39,501 nt of DNA from contig NZ_CAUHPG010000021.1 of NCBI RefSeq assembly GCF_959608125.1, forward strand, positions 1-39,501, in the 5' to 3' direction. Both the position numbers and the translations under genes were made by a program. This document shows positions 24,883 through 32,170 of the stretch, piece by piece (position 1 is the first letter of the stretch; each line of letters begins with the position of its first letter). The notes beneath the pieces were generated by a model. The model was given only the letters and a program-made list of their open reading frames with translations. It did not search any database and had not been told where the DNA came from. Source of the DNA: an uncultured Slackia sp. (GTDB lineage Bacteria > Actinomycetota > Coriobacteriia > Coriobacteriales > Eggerthellaceae).

Positions 24883-25800
24883 CTACTCCTGCGCGCTTGC
24901 CGGGTCGCTCAAGCGGCGAAGGCCCTGCCCCACCGCGTCGAACAGCATGACCACGCCGATGAGCGCCAGGCCGGGAAACACCGCGAGCCACCACATGCCG
25001 GCCGATAGATAGCTCATCGATTCGGACAGGATGATGCCTATCGCAGCCGATTCGGGCGAAAGGCCGAAGCCGAGAAACGTCACGGACGCCTCATGCAGCA
25101 CGGCATGGGGAAACAGCAGGATCGTTCCCACGATGAACTGCGGCAACACGTGAGGCAGCACATGGCGGATCGCCACCGAAAGGCGCGACTGCCCGAGTTT
25201 GCGGGAAAGCGCCACGTAGGGCGCGTTTTTGACCTGCAGCACCTCGGCGCGCACCACGCGCGCCAAGCTGGGCCAGTGCGTGAGCGCGATGCCCACCACC
25301 ACGCCGAAGAAACCCTTGCCCACAGCGTAGGAAATCAGGGTCAGCAGCACGATATGGGGAATGCCCAGCATGAGGTCGATAAGCCACGTGACCGCGGCGT
25401 CGACCTTGCGCCCGCCGAGGGCCGCAGCGGTTCCGAGCGCCAAGGCGACCAGCGCGCTGGCGCCCGCCGCCAAAAGACCGATCAAGACGCTTTGCGCCAG
25501 GCCTGCGACCGTGCGTACCAGCATGTCGTGGCCAAGACGGTCGGTACCGAACGGATGCTCGAACGAGGGGGAAAGCGAACGCGCGCCCATATCGGTCTGC
25601 ATCGCCTGCGGCATGAGCGCCACGCCCACCACCGCAACCGCGATCAGGATGGCCGCAGCCACGACAGATGTTACGAATACGCGGCGCCGAGAAGGCATGC
25701 GGCGGCTCGAAGGGCAATGGATGATCGGACGCTTCATAACGGCGGTCGAAGCCTGGGCTCCGCGTGCGGCCGTACCGTTCGTCGAGGTGCTAGACCGCAT
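24883..25800 (-). CDS. ABC transporter permease, DppC/NikC-like
   Basis: A 305-residue inner-membrane permease. A hydrophilic N-terminus of about 40 residues with many Ser and Arg leads to TM1 (VFVTSVVAAAILIAVAVVGVAL), then the periplasmic SLSPSFEHPFGTDRLGHDMLVRTV segment typical of DppC, and further helices with the EAA-loop motif AEVLQVKNAPYVALSRKLGQSRLSVAIRHVLPHV. The start is chosen at 25800, where GGAAGGGGG precedes an ATG that overlaps the end of the upstream permease gene by 11 bp; translational coupling is likely. An internal Met (25737) lacks a ribosome site. It pairs with the next permease as the import channel. Confidence 0.93.
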   Translation of the reverse strand: MRSSTSTNGTAARGAQASTAVMKRPIIHCPSSRRMPSRRRVFVTSVVAAAILIAVAVVGVALMPQAMQTDMGARSLSPSFEHPFGTDRLGHDMLVRTVAGLAQSVLIGLLAAGASALVALALGTAAALGGRKVDAAVTWLIDLMLGIPHIVLLTLISYAVGKGFFGVVVGIALTHWPSLARVVRAEVLQVKNAPYVALSRKLGQSRLSVAIRHVLPHVLPQFIVGTILLFPHAVLHEASVTFLGFGLSPESAAIGIILSESMSYLSAGMWWLAVFPGLALIGVVMLFDAVGQGLRRLSDPASAQE

Positions 25801-26776
25801 GGGACGCCCCCTTCCTGATGCGCGGGTCGATCACGCCGTACAAGACGTTCGCCAGCAGGTTTCCGCCGAACACGATGGCCGCCGACACAAGCGCGATGCC
25901 CACGAGCAGCGGGGCATCGCCGCCGAGGCCCGCCGTGACGGCCGCCTGACCGAGGCCCGGATACGAGAACACCTGCTCGACGAGGACCGACCCGCCGAAA
26001 ATTTCCGAAATGGATGCGAACTGCAGCGTGATGGCCGACAGCGCGACATTGCGCAAGCCGTGCAGGCGAAACGCCTTCCACGCGGACTGCCCCTGGGCGC
26101 GGGCGAAGCGCATGTAGTCGCTCCCCATCACGTCGATCGTCTTCTCGCGCGTATGCAGCGCGATGTTCGCCACGCCGAGAAACGAAAGCACGATGGCGGG
26201 CAGGGCCATGTGGTACAGGATGTCGCCCAAACCCACGTCTTCGGCGGCCATGCCGATAGGCACCGAGAAGCCGATCGGGAACCATCCCAGCGCCACGCCG
26301 AATACGATCAGCGCGAGCAAGCCCAGCCAAAACGTCGGCGTCGACGCCAAAACGTAGCAATACACGCGCACGACGCGGTCGAACAGGCTGTCGCGGCGCA
26401 GGCCCGACGCCACGCCCAGCACGAAGCCGAGCACGCCCGAGAACGCCCACGCGCAGCCCATCAAAAGCAGCGAATTACCCGCGCGCCATGCGATCACGTC
26501 GGCCACGGGCGCGTTAAAGCGCAGGCTCTGGCCCATATCGCCCTGCAACGCGGCGCCCGCCCATTCGATATAGCGCTGCCACAGCGGCGCATCAGTGCCC
26601 CAATAGGCTGCGAGCTGGGCTTTCTTCTCGACGCTCATGGATACGAGCGACGCCTGGCCCATGTTCGCCTGCACGGGGTCGATCGGAGACACCGCCACCA
26701 GCACGAACGCCACGATACTCACGGCAACCATGAGCATCGCGAATTTCAGGATATTTCGTACGACGAATCTGACCAT
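25790..26776 (-). CDS. ABC transporter permease, DppB/NikB-like
   Basis: A 328-residue inner-membrane permease of the peptide/nickel importer family. Six hydrophobic segments are visible, starting NILKFAMLMVAVSIVAFVLVAVSPIDPV with the DppB-typical SPxDPV, and ending with SEIFGGSVLVEQVFSYPGLGQAAV, the conserved EAA-like motif. The EAA region DYMRFARAQGQSAWKAFRLHGLRNV is the coupling loop. It starts 211 bp after the binding-protein gene with a weak ribosome site; the gap contains GC-rich hairpins, consistent with lower permease than binding-protein synthesis. It overlaps the next permease start. Substrate is inferred from operon context to be nickel or a metal-chelate/peptide. Confidence 0.93.
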   Translation of the reverse strand: MVRFVVRNILKFAMLMVAVSIVAFVLVAVSPIDPVQANMGQASLVSMSVEKKAQLAAYWGTDAPLWQRYIEWAGAALQGDMGQSLRFNAPVADVIAWRAGNSLLLMGCAWAFSGVLGFVLGVASGLRRDSLFDRVVRVYCYVLASTPTFWLGLLALIVFGVALGWFPIGFSVPIGMAAEDVGLGDILYHMALPAIVLSFLGVANIALHTREKTIDVMGSDYMRFARAQGQSAWKAFRLHGLRNVALSAITLQFASISEIFGGSVLVEQVFSYPGLGQAAVTAGLGGDAPLLVGIALVSAAIVFGGNLLANVLYGVIDPRIRKGASHAV

Positions 26777-26826
26777 GGGTCGATAGTTCGGTCTTTCTCT
26801 TCGGGTCCGCGATCAGGCGGATCGAG

Positions 26827-26966
26827 GCGCGCGCGGGCGCGCGCGGCAAGCAAAACGCATCAAGGATACACGAGCGCGTCGCGCCCCTACGCCGCAGCGC
26901 GCGAACTCGGGCGAACGAACACGCCGCCGCGAGGGCCGGACGAAACCCGACCCCCGAGCGGCGGCG
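26827..26966 (-). promoter_or_regulatory. GC-rich hairpins between binding protein and permease genes
   Basis: Within the 211-bp spacer (26777-26987), CGCCGCCGC (26922-26930) pairs with GCGGCGGCG (26958-26966), and a second very GC-rich palindrome built on GCGCGCG arms sits at 26827-26846. Such structures after binding-protein genes often stabilise that cistron's mRNA and lower read-through to the permeases. That role is inferred. Confidence 0.4.
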
Positions 26967-26987
26967 CGCAATGGGGCCCGAAAAGCC

Positions 26988-28640
26988 TTACGCCCACGCC
27001 CATTCGTCGACATTGTTCACGATAGACCAGCCATGGCCATGCGGATGCGGCTTCTGGTCGGCCACCTTGAGGCCTTCGCGCGTGAAGTACAGATGGTCGG
27101 CATTGGCGAGCCACACCCACGGCGCATCGGTGTCGGGGGTGACGCCCTCGGTACCGTCGAACTGCGCCTTCCGGTACAGCTCATAAGAAGTCTCGATCGT
27201 CGGCGTGGAAACGGCCTGTTCGAGGTATTCATTGGTGGTCTCGTTATCGCGGCAGGCGAAATCGGACGTGCCTTCGGAGTAATTCAGGTTGTAGATCTCG
27301 ATGGGCGAGTTCGAACCCCAACCCCACAACTGGGCCTCGCTGTACGACATCGGCTCGAGATCGTCCCACGACTTGCCCTCGACGTTCACCTTGATGCCCA
27401 GCGGGGCCATCTGCTCGGCGAAGTCGGCCGCCATGGCCTGGCGCATCATGTCGTTAGTCATGTAATAAAGCTTGAATTCAGCACGCACGCCATCTTTGAC
27501 TAGAACGCCATCGTCGCCTGCAACCCAGCCGCCGTCGGCGAGGATAGTCTTGGCCTTTTCGACGTCGGTCGCGATCTTCATGTCCTCGCACGCCCAGGGC
27601 ATGCCGTCGGAGGGGCTGAACGCAGGCGTCGCGTAACCGCTCAAGGAGCGGTCGACCAGAAGCTCGCGGTCGACGGCGTAGTTCATGGCGCGGCGCAGGG
27701 CAAGGTCGCATGTCACATCGTTGCCGGCATCGTATTCGACATCGCCCACCTTGCGCTTCGCGCCCGCGGGGACCATCGGAAGCGAGATGCCGCGCGAATC
27801 GACCGTCTTCACCGAGAGCAGGTCGTAGCCGGCGGGCAACGCATCGGCCATCGTCGCGGAGGTGTAAGCCACGTCCACCTGGCCCGCCTGGGCGGCGGCA
27901 AGCGACGCGTCCTCATCCATGAACACGACGACGACGCGCTTCATCACGGGCGCCTCGCCATAGTAATCGGGATTCGCCTCGAAGATGACCTGCTGACCGC
28001 GGTCCCACTGCGCCAGCTTATAGCGACCGGAGCCGATGGGATTGCTGCCGTAGTCATCGCCATGCGCGTGAGCAGGGCAAATACCGACGGTAGCAAGCGT
28101 GTACATAAGGATGTTGAACGGATGGGCCATACGGATCTCGACCGTCTCGTCATCGAGCGCGGCGGCCTCGGACACCATGGACAGGTCGACCTCGGACGCC
28201 GGGGAGTCCTTGATGCCGTTGATGGTGAAGGCGACGTCTTCGGCGGTCAAAGGCACGCCATCGGTGAACTTGACATCGGTGCGGATTTTGAACGTCCACA
28301 CCATGCCGTCCTCGCTGCATTCGTAGGACGTGGCCAAGTCATTATGCAGGCCCATGTCGGTATCGGTCTTGACCAACGTGGACTGGATCAGCGGCTCATG
28401 CACGTGTTCGCCGCAGCCCCATGCGACGAACGGGTCGAAGCCCGCCTCGGGCTCGGCGTTCGTCGGCATAGACACGATGACCTGCTCGGGCGCCTCCTGC
28501 GGCTCGGCGGCGGCATCGGGCTCGGATGCCGATTCGCCCGAAGAGCACGAGGTCAGAACTCCCGCGAAAATCGCGGTGGCGCCGCCCGCGGCGAGAAGCT
28601 GCGAAAAACGACGACGCGACATGAAGATGGATTCCCGCAT
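26988..28640 (-). CDS. Family-5 substrate-binding lipoprotein, predicted nickel (or peptide) binding
   Basis: A 550-residue extracytoplasmic binding protein of SBP family 5 (DppA/NikA-like). The signal peptide has a Tat-like SRRRFSQLLAAG, a hydrophobic AIFAGVLTS and a lipobox ending at C (LTSC), so it is likely a Tat-exported lipoprotein. Residues after about 40 form an acidic linker, then the family core (HEPLIQSTLVK, TFKIRTDVKFTDGVPLTAEDV, GSGRYKLAQWD, DLALRRAMNYAVDRELL). The C-terminus has KPHPHGHGWSIVNNVDEW, a His-rich motif that could bind metal. The ATG at 28640 has GGGAGGGG. It is first in a five-gene operon under two NikR-like palindromes. Substrate identity is inferred; an oligopeptide is the alternative. 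Confidence 0.9.
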   Translation of the reverse strand: MRESIFMSRRRFSQLLAAGGATAIFAGVLTSCSSGESASEPDAAAEPQEAPEQVIVSMPTNAEPEAGFDPFVAWGCGEHVHEPLIQSTLVKTDTDMGLHNDLATSYECSEDGMVWTFKIRTDVKFTDGVPLTAEDVAFTINGIKDSPASEVDLSMVSEAAALDDETVEIRMAHPFNILMYTLATVGICPAHAHGDDYGSNPIGSGRYKLAQWDRGQQVIFEANPDYYGEAPVMKRVVVVFMDEDASLAAAQAGQVDVAYTSATMADALPAGYDLLSVKTVDSRGISLPMVPAGAKRKVGDVEYDAGNDVTCDLALRRAMNYAVDRELLVDRSLSGYATPAFSPSDGMPWACEDMKIATDVEKAKTILADGGWVAGDDGVLVKDGVRAEFKLYYMTNDMMRQAMAADFAEQMAPLGIKVNVEGKSWDDLEPMSYSEAQLWGWGSNSPIEIYNLNYSEGTSDFACRDNETTNEYLEQAVSTPTIETSYELYRKAQFDGTEGVTPDTDAPWVWLANADHLYFTREGLKVADQKPHPHGHGWSIVNNVDEWAWA

Positions 28641-28738
28641 GGTGGTCCCCTCCCTGGCCGGACGAGAAGCGAAGCGCCGTGTCGGGGCGCGTCGAAGGAA
28701 TCGAGCCTTCCGCGCCGCGATGCGCCGCTCCGTCGCAT

Positions 28739-28744
28739 CCTATA
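28739..28744 (-). promoter_or_regulatory. Predicted -10 box of the ABC transporter operon
   Basis: TATAGG on the minus strand (TATAGGAT context) abuts the inner palindrome, with TTACGA about 18 bp upstream as a poor -35. Regulator bound at the inner palindrome would cover the -35/-10 spacer, as expected for repression. The leader would be about 90 nt. Confidence 0.45.
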
Positions 28745-28771
28745 GTGTTACCTTTCAAAAACTCGTAACAC
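28745..28771. promoter_or_regulatory. Inner NikR-like operator palindrome
   Basis: GTGTTAC (28745-28751) and GTAACAC (28765-28771) are perfect inverted half-sites 13 bp apart. From memory, one class of nickel regulator NikR recognises GTGTTAC-N13/14-GTAACAC, and this site fits exactly. It overlaps the predicted promoter of the transporter operon. No nikR gene is in the window. Confidence 0.7.
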
Positions 28772-28782
28772 CATAAAGCATT

Positions 28783-28811
28783 GATGTTACTTCTTCAATA
28801 TTCGTAACATC
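28783..28811. promoter_or_regulatory. Outer NikR-like operator palindrome
   Basis: GATGTTAC (28783-28790) and GTAACATC (28804-28811) are perfect inverted half-sites, again 13 bp apart. Core TGTTAC-N13-GTAACA is identical to the inner site and the centres are 39 bp apart. Two sites of the same geometry suggest cooperative binding by one regulator, most likely NikR. Confidence 0.68.
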
Positions 28812-28896
28812 AGTGGCGCAAAACGTCCCCGAATCGGCGGCCGACGCGCCTTCGAACAAAGGGTATGCAGCCAAAAGTCGAAAAGATGCATGAAAA

Positions 28897-29038
28897 TTGC
28901 AGTTGGCGGTCTTTTCGGCGCCGCGGCGTCGTAGGCGCGAAAACAAAACACCAGGTGACGGGCTCTAGACAATTTCGCCCCACGCGATAAACCGTCGCGT
29001 GAGGCGAAAACGACCCTGAAAAAGACCGCCTACTGCAA
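28897..29038. repeat. Nested inverted-repeat element between DUF917 and the ABC operon
   Basis: Outer arms TTGCAGTTGGCGGTCTTTT (28897-28915) and its complement at 29020-29038 match at 18 of 19 positions. Inside, TTTCGCCCCACGCG (28973-28986) and CGCGTGAGGCGAAA (28996-29009) form a 14-bp stem whose single mismatch becomes a G-U pair in minus-strand RNA. The outer arms end in T-runs or A-runs. It lies 44 bp past the DUF917 stop, outside the operator region. It could be a terminator/3' structured RNA, a small RNA, or a short mobile palindrome; I cannot tell which. No convincing protein frame is present. Confidence 0.6.
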
Positions 29039-29081
29039 AAAACGTGCAGAATCGCAGCGATCTCCAGCAAGACGCCGGATT

Positions 29082-30158
29082 CTAGCGCTGCTCAACGGGA
29101 ATATAGCTCACGTCCTTGTAGCCGAACGCCTGCGGCCCCACCACGGCAAGGCCTTCGGGCGTGCGCCACTGCGGCGCGCACGGAATGCCGACGATCATGA
29201 CGCGGCATCCGTACTTGAGCGCTTCGCCCGTGATCGGCGTCAACGTTTCGACGTCGAATGCGGCGATCAGATCGGGCGTGGTGCATACCGGCACGCCGTC
29301 GCGCTTGGCCATGAGGAACTCGTTTTGGAACTCCATCGTGAACACGCTGCCGCGATACGAATCGAACCCTTCGATCGTGGCGATGCCGCGCGCGAAGCCT
29401 CCCGTGGTGCGGCGCTCGACGTCTTGCACCTTGCCGCGGAACAGCTCGATCGCACCCAGACGCTCCATGATCTTGTCGTAAGCGTCGACCCTGTTCGTAC
29501 GCGCGTAACGCAGCAGCACGCCCACCTCTTCGCACAACGTGTAGGTTCCGGCGACGCTATTGGCCTTCGCCTGGGCGCCCGTCATGCCGTAACATGCCAG
29601 CGAAATATTGCCGCCCATCATCACGGTCGCGCCGCGGCACAGGTCCTCGGCTCGCTTGTTATCGTCGGTCTCGATCAGCATCTTGTTGCCGCGTTCGTCG
29701 GCCACGCCGATGGGGCTTGCGCTCTGCCCGAACACCGACCAGGTGACCATCTGCAGCTCGGGAAACGCGCGGCCCATACCGTCTCCGTCGAGCAACGGAA
29801 GGCCGCGACGGGCCGCAGGAAGCATGGGATGCAGCGAATTCCAACCGCCAGCCTCGGAGGGAAGCAGCACATCGAAACGGTAGCCGCATGCATCCTCGAG
29901 CGCCTCCAGCGCGAACTCGGGCTCGGTACCGCGCGGCACCTTTTCCACCAACACCGTCGGCGCGCCCAATCCCATCGACACCGCCACGCGAGCGTCGTCG
30001 GAAACCTCGCCCAGTTCGAGCAGTTCGATGGCACCGAACTCCTCGACCGTCTGTCTCGCGACGACCATGCCGAGATACGGGTCGCCGCCGCCTCCCGACG
30101 CCATGACCGCAGCGCCGCGCGCGATATCCTCGACCGCCTGGACTCCCAATTTCCTCAT
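29082..30158 (-). CDS. DUF917 family protein (second copy in cluster)
   Basis: A 358-residue DUF917 protein, a family that from memory includes S-methyl-thiohydantoin desulfurase-like proteins. The N-terminal MRKLGVQAVEDIARGAAVMASGGGGDPYLG and the LGAPTVLVEKVPRG, DGMGRAFPELQMVTWS, MTGAQAKANSVAGTYTLCEEVG and FRGKVQDVERRTTGGFARG segments match the family and the paralogue at 32171-33244 along the whole length (N-terminal alignment MR/VR, VEDxA, SGGGGDPY). The Ser-Gly-rich SGGGGDPY loop resembles a nucleotide or phosphate-binding loop. The start has a weak ribosome site. It lies after a terminator and a palindrome, so it has its own promoter. Reaction and substrate are unknown. Confidence 0.85.
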   Translation of the reverse strand: MRKLGVQAVEDIARGAAVMASGGGGDPYLGMVVARQTVEEFGAIELLELGEVSDDARVAVSMGLGAPTVLVEKVPRGTEPEFALEALEDACGYRFDVLLPSEAGGWNSLHPMLPAARRGLPLLDGDGMGRAFPELQMVTWSVFGQSASPIGVADERGNKMLIETDDNKRAEDLCRGATVMMGGNISLACYGMTGAQAKANSVAGTYTLCEEVGVLLRYARTNRVDAYDKIMERLGAIELFRGKVQDVERRTTGGFARGIATIEGFDSYRGSVFTMEFQNEFLMAKRDGVPVCTTPDLIAAFDVETLTPITGEALKYGCRVMIVGIPCAPQWRTPEGLAVVGPQAFGYKDVSYIPVEQR

Positions 30159-30183
30159 ACAGCACCCAACTATCTTTTCTCGT

Positions 30184-30211
30184 TGCTTTACTACGATATA
30201 GCACTAAAGCA
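30184..30211. promoter_or_regulatory. 28-bp imperfect palindrome upstream of the second DUF917 gene
   Basis: TGCTTTA (30184-30190) and TAAAGCA (30205-30211) are perfect inverted arms around an AT-rich centre containing GATATAG, about 26 bp upstream of the start codon. It is a good candidate operator overlapping a promoter (TATATC on the minus strand). The binding protein is unknown. Confidence 0.45.
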
Positions 30212-30220
30212 TCAACCGCT

Positions 30221-30248
30221 AAAAATGCAGGACGCTCACACGTCCTGC
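30221..30248 (-). terminator. Rho-independent terminator after the hydantoinase-like gene
   Basis: On the minus strand GCAGGACG and CGTCCTGC pair perfectly around a six-base loop (30241-30248 with 30227-30234), followed by ATTTTTAGC. It lies about 155 bp past the hyuA-like stop and upstream of the second DUF917 promoter, so the cluster comprises at least two transcripts. Confidence 0.8.
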
Positions 30249-30404
30249 CTGTCGAAATCACACAAACCCGCCGCAGCGACGACAAGCCGTCGAAGCGTCG
30301 AAGCGCGAGCGCAAGACGCGTCGGCTGCGGGCTTCGCGATGCACGCTCTTGCGCGCAAGCGAAGCCCCCGCCGACAGGCGAACGAAAACGCCCCGCAGCT
30401 CCGC

Positions 30405-31970
30405 CTACAGCTTCAGGCTTCCGACCGCCTTCACGCGAACGCGCGTGGCGTTTCCGGGAAGATACGCCAGCGGCACGTCTTCGACGTCGATGATTTCGAT
30501 CGTATCGGGGTCCGCGCCGGCTTTGACGGCCTCCTGCCTGGCAAGGTCTTTCGCCATGGCCAATGCCTCGGCTCGACCCATCTCATCGAGCGAGAAAATG
30601 CGCTCGATCTGTCCGGAAACCTGGGAAATCGCGCTGCCGATGGCATTCGCGACACCGAAGTTCTCGGGCTTGTGCACCTTGCTGACGCCCTTGAGCTCCC
30701 CAGGGATCAGAATGGAGCCGCCGCCGACCAGGATGACGTCGATATCTCCCGCGCTCGTCTTCATCTTGTCGACGCACTCCTCGACCATGCGCGCCATCTC
30801 CGCAGAAGCCGCGCTTACCAGCTCGGGGTCGAGGTCGGCGACCTTGGAAGGATCGCCGACTCCTTCGGCGGCGCCGGACGCTACGGCGATATCGGTCGCC
30901 GTCAGCACGTCGCCCCCGAAGCACAACGCGCGCGTGAGCACCTGATAGCCCACCGAATCAGGGCCGACGGTGACGCTGCCGTCCTCGCGCTTGCGCACGA
31001 TGGAGCCGCCGCCCAAGCCGATCGAGATGATGTCGGGCATGCGGAAATTCGTGCGCACGCCGCCGATTTCGACCGCCAGCAGGCTCTCGCGCGGGAATCC
31101 ATGCGTCAGCGCGCCCAGGTCTGCCGTCGTGCCGCCCACGTCGACCACGACGGCGTCTTTGAGGCCCGTCAAAAACGATGCGCCGCGAATGGAGTTCGTC
31201 GGACCGCATGCGATAGTAAGAATCGGATAGCGCATGGCATACGCCGCGCTCATCAGCGTGCCGTCGTTCTGACACAGGTACACCTCGGCGTGCTCGATGC
31301 CTTCGGCAGCCAGCGCGGACACGAAGCTTTCCGACGTGGTTTTCGCCACCGTGACCAGCGCCGCATTGAGAATGGTCGCATTCTCGCGCTCGAGCAGGCT
31401 CACGCTGCCGATCTCGCTGGAAATGGAGACGGGGAAATTCTCGCCCAGACGGGCGCGAACGATTTCTGCGGCGCGTTTCTCGTGCGATGCGTCCACCGGA
31501 GAGAACACGCTCGTGATGGCCACGCTATCGCAGGAGCCCTCGATTTCAGCGGCGATGCGCTCGAGCTCGGCTTCATCGAGCGGGGCGATCTCGCGGCCGT
31601 CGAACTCGTGGCCGCCGCCCACCAGGTACCAGCGATCGCTGATGGCCTCGCGCAGATCGGACGGCCAGTCCACCATGGGTTTGATCGCGGCGGTCGCGGG
31701 CGCGCCCAGGCGGATGACCGCCACGCGGTCGAGGCGCTTGCGCTCGACGATAGCGTTCGTGCAATGCGTAGTGCCGAGCATCGCGTATCCGATGCGCTCG
31801 CGCGCGCCGTCCACCTGGGCGAGCGCGGACGCCATTGCGGCGCGGATACCGCCCATCACGTCTTCGGTGGTCGGGCACTTCACGGCCGCCACCAGGTTCA
31901 ATTCGTTGTCGAGCACGACGGCGTCGGTGTTGGTTCCTCCGACGTCGATGCCGATGCGCCAATCCTTCAT
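30405..31970 (-). CDS. HyuA-like hydantoinase/oxoprolinase family protein
   Basis: A 521-residue ASKHA-fold ATP-dependent cyclic amide hydrolase subunit. The phosphate motif IGIDVGGTNTDAVVLD is at the N-terminus; GTTHCTNAIVERK, ACGPTNSIRGASFLTGL, VVDVGGTTADLGAL and GLGGGSIVRKREDGS are family landmarks. HyuA normally partners with a HyuB subunit; no HyuB is in the window, and DUF917 genes flank this one instead, an arrangement I believe occurs elsewhere. The start ATG at 31970 has GGAGGAA five bases upstream; the open frame to 32255 is shadow. It is likely to open a hydantoin or similar ring using ATP. The substrate is not known. Confidence 0.9.
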   Translation of the reverse strand: MKDWRIGIDVGGTNTDAVVLDNELNLVAAVKCPTTEDVMGGIRAAMASALAQVDGARERIGYAMLGTTHCTNAIVERKRLDRVAVIRLGAPATAAIKPMVDWPSDLREAISDRWYLVGGGHEFDGREIAPLDEAELERIAAEIEGSCDSVAITSVFSPVDASHEKRAAEIVRARLGENFPVSISSEIGSVSLLERENATILNAALVTVAKTTSESFVSALAAEGIEHAEVYLCQNDGTLMSAAYAMRYPILTIACGPTNSIRGASFLTGLKDAVVVDVGGTTADLGALTHGFPRESLLAVEIGGVRTNFRMPDIISIGLGGGSIVRKREDGSVTVGPDSVGYQVLTRALCFGGDVLTATDIAVASGAAEGVGDPSKVADLDPELVSAASAEMARMVEECVDKMKTSAGDIDVILVGGGSILIPGELKGVSKVHKPENFGVANAIGSAISQVSGQIERIFSLDEMGRAEALAMAKDLARQEAVKAGADPDTIEIIDVEDVPLAYLPGNATRVRVKAVGSLKL

Positions 31971-32170
31971 ATGTTCCTCCTGACGAGCGCTCCGACGGCC
32001 TTCCGAGCCTTCGGCTCCGATGCCGGCCCGACAACGGCCGCAAAGCCGCTGTCGCCGACGACGCGAAGCCCCGATCCCGTCCGACCCCACGAAAACGCCC
32101 TTGCATTCATTTCGATGCCTTCCGAAGCCCGCCCCGAAGCGGCAAAGCTCGTCGGAAACGCGTTCGGGTC
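31971..32170. other. Intergenic region between the HyuA-like and first DUF917 genes
   Basis: The 200-bp spacer holds no convincing gene. A short hairpin GAGCC-TTC-GGCTC is visible near 32010-32025, with no U-run. Otherwise I see nothing definite; it may simply be transcribed leader or spacer. Confidence 0.3.

Noticed and set aside
26777..26987. Gene in the spacer between the binding protein and permease
   Set aside because: Only GC-rich shadow frames are present; the hairpins explain the spacer better.
28810..29070. Small minus-strand frame in the DUF917-ABC spacer
   Set aside because: It runs through the inverted-repeat element and NikR-like palindrome, has cysteine- and arginine-rich low-quality sequence and no ribosome site.
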